From: Epinephelus fuscoguttatus | Lineage: Eukaryota; Chordata; Actinopteri; Perciformes; Serranidae | Assembly (NCBI RefSeq): GCF_011397635.1 | Contig: NC_064757.1 | Coordinates: 35,005,839 to 35,069,838, forward strand | Reading direction: 5' to 3' | DNA: 64,000 nt | Shown here: piece by piece, positions 52,217 through 64,000 of the stretch | Numbering within the stretch: the stretch's first letter is position 1 | Layout of the letters: each line of letters begins with the position of its first letter | Notes under the pieces: model-generated | What the model was told of the DNA's origin: nothing | The model's input: only the letters and a program-made list of their open reading frames with translations | Databases searched by the model: none | Position numbers and translations under genes: made by a program

Positions 52217-52978
52217 TATATTCATTCATTTTCCGTAACCGCTTTTCCATTGTTAACAATTTGCCTCAAAGAGCACTGCGATCATCTGCTGCTGGTTTAC
52301 TGGAGGTTCCCAGCAACAGCCGGAAGAATATCGGAGATGCAGCCTTTGTCAGTTATGCCCCAAAGATATGGAGCACACTACCTGTCGATATCGGGGAAGC
52401 TAGCTCGCTAAATATTTTTAAAAGAAAGCTAAAAACATATTTGTTCACTTTAGCCTTTAACTAGCCCTGACCTCCTGATACAGGTCTGAAACGCTTTCTT
52501 TTTACAATTTTACTGTCTATTTATGCTACATGCTGCTGCAACTCTTGATGATTTATAGTTTTAATCCATGTTTTAAACTGTTTTTAATGTCGTTTCATAT
52601 TGAATTGTCTTTTTTTGTCCATTTATTGTAAAGCACTTTGCACTGCATTTCTTCATATATTTCTTGTATGAAAGGTGCTCAAAATAAAGTTTATTATTAC
52701 TATTATTATTATTATTGTTATTATTATTATTACTAGTATTATTATTATGTCAGTGGTCGCGGGTGTGCTGGAGCCTATCCCAGCTGACACTGGGCAAGAG
52801 GCAGGGTACACCCTGCCAGACTATCACAGGGCTGACACATAGAGATAGACAACCATTCATGCTCACATTCACACCTACGGACTATTTAGAGTCACCAATT
52901 AACCAGCATGCCTTTGGACCGTGGGAGGAAACCAGAGTACCCACCCTCTGGTTCGAACCAGAAACCCTCTTGCTCGCC
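52217..52978 (-). mobile_element. SINE in antisense, split by a LINE insertion
   Basis: The SINE tail (ATTCATTCATTTTCCGTAAC, antisense) ends near 52250. Its body resumes at about 52748 with GGTCGCGGGTGTGCTGGAGC and runs to GGTTCGAACCAGAAACCCTC (antisense B-box) near 52975. It is the same family as 26441-26818. The gap is filled by the LINE fragment at 52251-52747, so the SINE is older. Confidence 0.8.
52251..52747 (+). mobile_element. 5'-truncated LINE (Rex1/CR1-like) inside the SINE
   Basis: It encodes the ORF2 tail: ALRSSAAGLLEVPSNSR, then NIGDAAFVSYAPKIWSTLPV and IFKRKLKTYLFTLAFN, stopping at 52464. About 220 bases of 3' UTR follow, with AAGGTGCTCAAAATAAAG and an (ATT)n tail at 52694-52747. 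5' truncation and a microsatellite tail are typical of target-primed insertion. Confidence 0.85.
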
Positions 52979-53094
52979 TGAAAATCACTTTTATAATCTA
53001 AACCTGCATTAATTGACATTTACTGGTATTGAAAAGAGTTGTGAAAAATATGGATATATCAAAACACAGTACTCATTCTCTCCAGTATTGATAC

Positions 53095-53752
53095 ATCCGT
53101 ACCAGCTGCACCTTCTCACTCTCTCTCACTACTACCAGCAGAGGCTGCTGGTGACTTTCTACCGCTCCACCATTGAAAGCCTGCTGGCATTCTCCATCAC
53201 TGTGTGGTATGCTGGCTGCACAGTGGCTGACAGGAAAAGGCTGCAGAGGGTGATAAGGTCAGCTGAAAAGACAATTGGCTGTCCCTTGCCCTCCCTGGAT
53301 GACATCGCTAGCTCCCGATGCCTCATGCGAACAAGGAAGATCATTCGCGACCACCTCCATCCAGGACACTGCCTGCTCAGCTTGCTGCCCTCTGGAAAGA
53401 GGTACAGGAGCATAAAGAGTAGAACAAACAGACTGAAAAACAGCTTCTTTCCGTGGGCTGTCAGGACACTCAGTGCTCACATGAGTCACTAATGCCTCCT
53501 TTTACAGACTTTTACAGACTTAAGTGCAATACCTTCTTTTATTAAGTGCAATACAATTTTTTTACTTATTGTTTTTATTATGACATGACCTGTATGCTCT
53601 TGTCTCGTTCGTCTTGTTTGTCTTGGGTTGTCTCCACTTGTTTTATTTTTGTTCTTATATTTATTCCTAATGCACCTTCAGTTGTGGCACTCCCAATTTC
53701 GTTGTATAGGTGTCTGTACAATGACAATAAAGGCTATCTTGAATCTTAATAT
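53095..53752 (+). pseudogene. L2-like LINE ORF2 C-terminal fragment and 3' UTR
   Basis: Frame ending at 53492 encodes TFYRSTIESLLAFSITVWYA, DRKRLQRVIRSAEKTIGC, LPSLDDIASSRCL and HPGHCLLSLLPSGKRYRSIK, the familiar C-terminus of fish L2-type elements. The 3' UTR ends ACAATGACAATAAAGGCTAT near 53740. No RT catalytic block is present. Confidence 0.85.
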
Positions 53753-53759
53753 TTACTAC

Positions 53760-56016
53760 AGTCACTCAGCTGTTCTCTGCTACTAATCAAGAAAGGTTGT
53801 CGTTGTCATATAAACGCCCTGTTACATTCATCTTTTAATTAAAGTGTTACATTTTATGTATTCAGTGTCAATCTTTCCATGTGGTATCAAAAGTACTGTG
53901 TCAAAGTTAAAAATTCCAGTATCGTGACAACACTACATTAAAATAAACAACACCAGGTCACATAAGGTCACAGCTCATAGTGCCAAACTTCACTCTTCAG
54001 GTCAGTGCAGCTTCTACCCTCTTTCATCACATTGTTTAGGTTGTGCAACTTGCAAAAACACTACAGATGAGTGTGACTACTCTCAAAAAACTCTCTTCAC
54101 ATAAAAAAAAGTGACAGCTGTTTCCATCAAACAAGCTCAGCCATAGTGAGCATCCCCTATCTGCCTCGCATGAAAAGAGTGCAAGAATGAAAAGAAAAAC
54201 AGTGAGTCATGAGGAAAGTGAAGCTAAAGACCCAAATATTTTTCTCAATAGGTGGTGGGCAAAAACGAAACTAGATGACCGGTAAATACTTTCTAAAGGT
54301 GGCCACTGTTTGTCTGCTCCCTAGTGGTAACAACTGCTTAGTGCGGTTTTAAGGAGTATTTAGCAACAATAACACTCTGTGCGTTCCAATACCCATACTA
54401 CCATAAAATATAATATGCCAGATAAAGATTTATAATGTCCCAATACATGGTATGTCAAATGCAGTATGCCAAAAATACCAAGATGTTCTACTACATCTTG
54501 TCCAATTTTGCAGTATGCAAGCCAGCATGCTTTTCAGGCTATTCTGACCCACAATCCTCTGCAACAGATGACAGCTTGACAGCTCGTTGACAGCTGTAGC
54601 CTTTAACAGCTGATTTACAGCTGTCAGAAGTCGCAATGATGGGTGACAGCACATTCAAGTAACTGATGACCAGTCTAACAGTAATAACAGGAATATTAAT
54701 TGTTGAAGTGAACAAAAGAATCATAAATATTACAAACAACAAAAGGAAATTACAATAAAAATAGCAGTGACAGGGGAACTGCAGATGTAATTTCACTGAA
54801 TGTACAATCTATGCAGTTATAACTTTTAAGTTACACTACATACATTGCAAAGTAACAACTGCAGAGCTCTTCAAGTTGAGCTCTCCATCTCTTGCGAACT
54901 TTGCAAGCAGGGTTTGTTTTATCTCCAGATTAACGGATATAAAAGCAAGAGGGTCAAATTTCTGGGCACAATGTTATAAAAAAGTAGCGTGTCCCGATTG
55001 TGTACACACTGCATGCAACAGTACATACTTTTAACAACAGCTGCAGCACCTAATAAAAGTAAAAAGAAACAACTTCCCCACCTGTACGTGTTTATTGTGA
55101 CTAATTCTGAGTGTACATATGCAGAAACTATAAGTCCCCTAGCAGCACTTGAACACATAAGTAAATTATAAATGTAGGTAACAGGAGGTATTTTATTCAT
55201 CAGTTTACAACAAAACCATTGAAAGTGATTTTTTAAATTAACATCTGTAAAAATACATTTTATAAGTAAAGAAATATATCAAATAACTTCATTGTGTGGG
55301 TAAAAATCACACAGCTTGTAGTACATCTATTTGCTCTCTCATAGAGCTTTGTTTGGAGTGGAAGTAGCCAAATGCTATTAAAATATGCAAGTGGCTGGTA
55401 GATTGGCCTCACTCACCAGCCATAAAAAAACAATAGTAATCTATAAAACAGTCAGGGTGTGATGATACATTGATTAAAAATCCATTATTATCGATGCAAA
55501 GTGAAAACATCGATAAATATATCACCATATTAATTACTTATTTATTCAATTTCATTTTATTTTCCTCGCCAGGGTTGGGGATAATATACTTATTTTCTTT
55601 GTTGAAATGTTACTGTTAAAAAATGCAATAAAAAAGATTGTCTAAAAAAACCAACACGTGTCACCATATTTATTTTTAAATTACCATAGCATGTTTGTGT
55701 AACCGTATCTGCCTGAGCACACCTTTTTCCTGGACATTCAAATAGTGCAAGTGGCCCAGCACCGAGCAGACAATGGCAAGCAGCACAGAAAGATACAACA
55801 GGATATTTACTGATTTCATTTCATATCAATCGCAGGCTCGAATTGAAATTGTACCGCGGCTGACTATGTGATTATCTGCAGATAACATATCATTGTCCAA
55901 AGAATTGATATAATATTGTGCTGCAATGAAACCTGTGATGTGCACCCCTGCTGAGTGACACTGCATGTGATGTACTGTAAATACAATAAAAATACTATTT
56001 GTTCTGGTTATCTCAC
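53760..56016. other. Region between LINE fragment and coq2, no gene seen
   Basis: AT-rich, with possible degenerate DNA-transposon pieces (for example around 54380-54620 and 55450-55930, where ATCGATAAATATATC-like sequence occurs). I found no supportable exon. The last few hundred bases should include the coq2 3' UTR; a minus-strand AATAAA at 55674-55669 is a candidate signal. Confidence 0.4.
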
Positions 56017-59779
<3,763 letters not shown>

Positions 59780-61381
59780 GGTGCTTCTCTGAGGTCAGAC
59801 TGGCATTATGCTTTTTCCCTCTGAAAATGTCACCCCCTGAACACACAAACGAAAACACACACAATGGTTCGTCAATGGCTTTTTTTCACAGAGGACTGAT
59901 TTGCTGCAACAGGCATTCCTTTTGTGTTTGAGTGAGTCGGGTGCACAAAGACTGAGATACTCATGTGTCCCAGAGCTGGGTCTATTTAGCTGTTTGTATG
60001 TGTTTTTAGCATTATAACAGCGTTTAGCCGTGGCTGGTAACAGTAAGTTAGTTTGCAAAAGGACAAAAACCGGCACACATTAATACTATTAACATTCACT
60101 TAACACTTAACTTACAATGAGTGTTAGCCACAAGCCAACTCTGATGCTAACTTTAGCTTAAGTTAGCATTTTCAAACGACTTCTTGTAACGTTAGCTTGT
60201 CTTGAACCGAGTACAGTGTGGTGTAACGGTGAAACAAACTTACACTTTGAGTTACAGTAGACAGAAATGTAAATTTTAAAAGAAGCTAGCTACTACACAG
60301 GTGGCTGTGAGGTCACTGCTGCACCGCTGTTGCGTCTTCCTGTTATGGTCCGCCCGATATTGCTCCGGTGGAAACAATACCAGAGCGCGGAACCAATGAC
60401 ATCAGTGACGGAGAACAATCAACATCCGTTACAGTAAATCATTTTTACTGCGGTCAGTGTTGATATGAGGAGAAAAACACACTGGCGGTCGAAGTTTACA
60501 CGAAGATAACACAACCACAATTATATATAGCTTGTAACTTATTTAAAAAATAATTTATAATCAATACAGAGACCCAGGCTGGAACTAAATGTAGAGTAAT
60601 AAAAGGAGTTTGGCACCAAATCTTTTATATAAATGTATTTTAAATATGTTCTCATCCTCTTTAAACTAGCAAAGTGACCACAAAGCAAACTATAAGTACT
60701 TCCGGTCAAATTTGTCTCTGATTTTACAATTAAAGCATGAGTAGGTGTTATTTTTTTCCTAATAGAAATGAAAATATGAGCTGCGCCAATTGTAAAATAA
60801 TACAGTTTAGCATAACATTAAAAATCATAACACACTGGTGTAAATGAGAAAATATATTGGGCTTTTATTTTTAGATTACATTTTATTAATTACAGATTTA
60901 TTTTATACTTTTATTAGTAGACATATTTTTAATCAATGTGTAGTTTTGCTCTGGATGTATTATTTTTGTTTTCTGTGCATTATTTCAATTAAATACATCA
61001 AAAAGACACATAAGGGTTTGTTATTAATTATTTTTTCATTATTATTACATTCAGTAAAATGCCTGGTTAATATGTTGCATTTTAATTAAGGGGAGTTGAA
61101 ACATTTTTCTCCACATTAAGAACTGGAAATTTCTATCTTTTTTGCAGCATGAACCCTACGGAATTGTGGGTGACATAGTGCCATCTAGTGGCTAATACGA
61201 GTATGTGAACGAATGGGTGGTAAATTAATTTATTGTTTAATTGATGCATTTGCGTCTCTTCTAAGGCATCATAGTGAAACTGGGATTATTGTTTTTTGTG
61301 CACAGCGCCGCTAATTCATTTGATTTTGAAGGTATAGTAACATTCACAGGAAGTGATGTAAAGTCCATTGATGTTTCGTCG
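59780..61381. promoter_or_regulatory. Divergent intergenic region between coq2 and the zinc-finger gene
   Basis: coq2 is transcribed leftwards and the zinc-finger gene rightwards from this 1.6-kb interval. ETS-like sites are visible: ACTTCCGG at about 60699 and CAGGAAGTG near 61350. There is no TATA box near either expected start. The middle (60430-61270) is AT-rich with no recognised gene or element. Confidence 0.4.
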
Positions 61382-61412
61382 ATGGAGCGGAAGGACAAGC
61401 CAGAGAGTTGTA

Positions 61413-61431
61413 CTCGCGGGAAAAATGGCGG
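61413..61431 (+). promoter_or_regulatory. E2F-like and YY1-like sites near the zinc-finger gene start
   Basis: CTCGCGGGAAAAATGGCGG combines an E2F-like TCGCGGGAAA with a YY1-like AAAATGGCGG. YY1 sites of this type often lie just downstream of vertebrate transcription starts. A good splice donor (GTGAGT at 61514) follows, so a non-coding first exon from about 61380 to 61513 is plausible. Confidence 0.4.
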
Positions 61432-61939
61432 AAACTTGTGTTTTCTTCACGTTATCAACATCAGCGCTTCTAAACATTGCGTCTTAAGCCTCATCCGGAG
61501 TTTGTCGCCTTATGTGAGTATATCATTAATGTGCTCCGAGTATTTCAGTAAATTATATTCGTCCATTTTTTCTTTCGATCGTGTTGTTGAAAGTGTTCGT
61601 GTTAGTTTTGTCTGTAAAGGAGCAGGGCTCGTTTTACGCTTCCTTCCTGTTGAATATGCTGAAGTCTCAAGTTGTTTTTACTGCTGTTTTGTTCTGACGA
61701 TCAATTGATTTTTCCTTTAATGCGTTAGAAGCGCAATGCATTTCATGTTGTAGTTTTTTAAAAAAAAATCCCCTATGTAATCCTCGGTGCACTCAACTTT
61801 ACGTGGTAACTAAAGTAATAGTCAAATATGTTGCTGGTTTTGTACTATGAGCAATGCAGTAATGAATGTTATCCATCCTCTAGATGTGTCACAAATGTGT
61901 CTTCATATGTAAGGCTGCGGGTTTAAAGAGGAATGCAAG

Positions 61940-61949
61940 ATGCAAGAAG
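61940..61949 (+). CDS. Candidate tiny coding start exon of the zinc-finger gene
   Basis: ATGCAAGAAG is followed by a GTATAT donor. If spliced to the acceptor at 62041-62043 it gives MQED and joins in frame to the SMSFSTPG reading of the main exon. The intron would be only about 94 bases. If it is not used, translation starts at 62049. Confidence 0.3.
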
Positions 61950-62048
61950 GTATATATCACAGTTATTTTTCTGACAATGTTTTTTCAATGTAGTGCATGA
62001 AATTAAGTTGAGTATTTAATTTTATCTGTTATTTACCCCTCAGATTCA

Positions 62049-64000
62049 ATGAGCTTTTCCACCCCTGGCCCCATGACACAGAATCAAGTATCCCAAGTCA
62101 AGTCTTTCAAGTGTAGTCACTGTACGATCCTTTTCAAATCCAAGGTCTACCTTTTTGAACACCTTAACAAGGTGCATGACTTTGATGTAGATGCTGCTCT
62201 CACAGTGGCTGGTTTAAAATGCTCCGGCACTTTCAAAGCCAGCACTGACAACCATAGCAACACCTCAGGAGATGATTTTAAATGCCAGCACTGTGATTTC
62301 AAAGCTTGCAATGGGGACACTCTAAACGACCATGAGAAACAATGTCACAAAAAATCAGAGGATCAGAACATGATTGGGAAAATTATCATTTCTCAAAACC
62401 TGGAGACCAATACACCTGTTATTTCAACAAACCAGCACAGTGAAGCTGCAGAAGAAAAAGAGATTTCCAACGTTTTTTCGGATACTTCTACCTCAAAAAC
62501 TAAATGCACACTTAACTCATCGAAGGATGTTAAGATCTACAAGAGGCCCTTGCAAACCATTACCAAGTACTTTGCACCATCATCTGGATCAAATGGGAAA
62601 CCATCAGTGAAGTCAGCTGATAGCCCAAAGCTTCTCGACAGCGCCAAAGGAACTATAATTTTGCAAGAGTCCCCCTCATGCTCCCGTCCAAACAGTAGTG
62701 GTGTGTTTAAAGTCACTGCAAAGCCCATGATTGACATCACCAGTGTTTCTGATCATTTTTTGCTAAATGACCACCTTTTAATTACCGATCTGAGACCATT
62801 AAAGCCTAAGGAACAATCCAGAGAAACAGCCCCTGAAAAAACTGGCAAGAGGACCGACAGTGAAAGGATGAATGCTCCTCCTGCTAAAAAAGCAAAGTCT
62901 GATGTAAGTGAGACAAAGCTCCCGGAGGAAGCAAACGCAAGTAAACAAAAAGAAACAAATGACCCAGAGTTTTCATTTGAAGTTAGCGAAGATGAAGGAG
63001 AAAAGAATCTTCATCTTGCCAATGGGGACACGGAAGGCTCAAAGGTCTATTATTGTAAGCACTGTGACTACCGTGATGTGAGCATCAGTTCTGTGACCAC
63101 CCATTATCAGATCGACCACCCTTATATAAGATGTAACACTGCTTACATTCAGGATCCACGTGATGCGAGTGCTACCTTTCGTTGCCTGCAGTGTCCAGTT
63201 GAATTTGTAAGTGTAGCTGCCATCAAGAGACACTACTCTGAAAAACATCGAGGGGCCCCAGATGTATTCACGATGCAAACACGTGAACTCAGTTTGGTTT
63301 TCAGATGTTTTGTGTGTCCCTTTACCACCAACATATTGGAAGCTTTGGAAAACCATTACAAGGAAATTCACCCAAAACATAAAATGGATAATTCCTTGAT
63401 GTACTGCAAATATTTGGTAACTGGATGTCAAAAGGGCTCATCCCAGTCGAATACATGTGAAACAGTGCCCAGTCCGGAAAGACAAGGAGAGATTTCTCCT
63501 GAGAGGGTCTGTACACCATCTAAGGAAGTCAAAAATGCACCCTCACCCCAACATCCCACCTCTACAACAGCAGATGAGATCTTGTATCATTGCAGTAAGT
63601 GCAAGTTTAGTCATAAGTCAACTGTTGTTATGCGTGTCCACTACCAAAAAAGCCACCCAGGGGAAGCAGTCACACTTGACAAAATCAAACAGTCACAGAG
63701 GACACCAGATAAGTCTCCAAACTCTGTGACATTAACTGAAGAATCTGCTCCTCAAACAAAAATCTCAGGTTCTTCCAAGAGAACAAAAGACAAAGCTGAG
63801 CTGTCACAGCATAAGCGCACACCAGAAGTTTTGCAGACTCATTCAGAGTTACCAAAAACTAAGAAATTGGAATCTGCGGTGGACAGAAATAAAGGAACTC
63901 AGTCACCCACCAAACATGATAAGGAAATGTCTGTGGGAAAGTACAGTTTAACAAGCAGTTCACCAGATAAGTTGTTTTACTGCAAGTTTTGCAGTTATTC
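62049..64000 (+). CDS. C2H2 zinc-finger protein, ZNF462 family, 5' part
   Basis: Large exon after a TTACCCCTCAG acceptor, open from the ATG at 62049 to the window end (650 codons, no stop). C2H2 fingers are at C22-C25-H38-H43, C79-C82-H95-H100, C336-C339-H352-H357, C379-C382-H395-H400, C420-C423-H436-H441 and C515-C518-H531-H536; a seventh starts at C645-C648 and runs off the end. The third to fifth fingers, with linker YIQDPRDASATFRCLQC and THYQIDHPYIR, closely follow a human ZNF462 block (HYQKRHPYI, then YILDPNDHSAVYRCLEC). Fingers end HYxxxHP, as in that family. Between fingers 2 and 3 lies a long Ser/Lys-rich linker with KRPLQTITKYFAP. The divergent N-terminus suggests a fish paralogue rather than the orthologue, so no symbol is given. 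Probably nuclear. Confidence 0.88.
   Translation, partial: MSFSTPGPMTQNQVSQVKSFKCSHCTILFKSKVYLFEHLNKVHDFDVDAALTVAGLKCSGTFKASTDNHSNTSGDDFKCQHCDFKACNGDTLNDHEKQCHKKSEDQNMIGKIIISQNLETNTPVISTNQHSEAAEEKEISNVFSDTSTSKTKCTLNSSKDVKIYKRPLQTITKYFAPSSGSNGKPSVKSADSPKLLDSAKGTIILQESPSCSRPNSSGVFKVTAKPMIDITSVSDHFLLNDHLLITDLRPLKPKEQSRETAPEKTGKRTDSERMNAPPAKKAKSDVSETKLPEEANASKQKETNDPEFSFEVSEDEGEKNLHLANGDTEGSKVYYCKHCDYRDVSISSVTTHYQIDHPYIRCNTAYIQDPRDASATFRCLQCPVEFVSVAAIKRHYSEKHRGAPDVFTMQTRELSLVFRCFVCPFTTNILEALENHYKEIHPKHKMDNSLMYCKYLVTGCQKGSSQSNTCETVPSPERQGEISPERVCTPSKEVKNAPSPQHPTSTTADEILYHCSKCKFSHKSTVVMRVHYQKSHPGEAVTLDKIKQSQRTPDKSPNSVTLTEESAPQTKISGSSKRTKDKAELSQHKRTPEVLQTHSELPKTKKLESAVDRNKGTQSPTKHDKEMSVGKYSLTSSSPDKLFYCKFCSY

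Overview
This window is vertebrate nuclear DNA, most likely from a percomorph-type teleost. The genes are split by GT/AG introns, their proteins match vertebrate nuclear families, and the spaces between exons hold fish-type repeats: tRNA-derived SINEs, Tc1 and hAT elements, and Rex1/CR1-, L2- and Tx1/L1-like LINE fragments. There is no bacterial or phage gene organisation. Exon structures below were assembled by hand from splice sites, reading phase and recalled human proteins. No search was run.

Layout. (1) Positions 1-1320 hold nothing recognisable. (2) Positions 1325-8250 are a minisatellite of about 35-bp units whose orientation flips near 5.85 kb, forming a multi-kilobase inverted repeat; it contains an AT microsatellite and a LINE fragment. 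(3) Positions 9821-38627, minus strand, hold a complete 25-exon gldc gene (glycine decarboxylase, 1030 aa). Its introns carry SINEs, a hAT-like element with an exact 8-bp target duplication, a composite inverted-repeat element, a tandem array of about 0.5-kb units and several fold-back sequences. (4) Positions 39-46.5 kb are a transposon graveyard: LINE remnants on both strands, a nearly intact 1622-bp Tc1 element with very long inverted repeats and a frameshifted transposase, a more decayed Tc1 copy and a Tx1/L1-like remnant. (5) Positions 47591-51734, plus strand, hold a complete three-exon mboat4 gene (ghrelin O-acyltransferase, 431 aa). (6) Positions 52.2-53.8 kb hold a SINE split by a LINE, followed by an L2-like LINE tail. 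(7) Positions 56017-59779, minus strand, hold a complete seven-exon coq2 gene (4-hydroxybenzoate polyprenyltransferase, 393 aa). (8) From about 61.4 kb to the window end, plus strand, lies the 5' part of a C2H2 zinc-finger gene of the ZNF462 family, still open at 64000.

The four genes do not form a pathway. GLDC (mitochondrial glycine cleavage) and COQ2 (mitochondrial ubiquinone synthesis) share an organelle only; MBOAT4 acylates ghrelin in the ER and the zinc-finger protein is probably nuclear. coq2 and the zinc-finger gene are divergent across roughly 1.6 kb. The most unusual structures are the inverted higher-order minisatellite, the Tc1 element whose inverted repeats include the end of its own coding region, and the clustered direct and inverted repeats in a gldc intron. 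None of these is shown to be a functional system.
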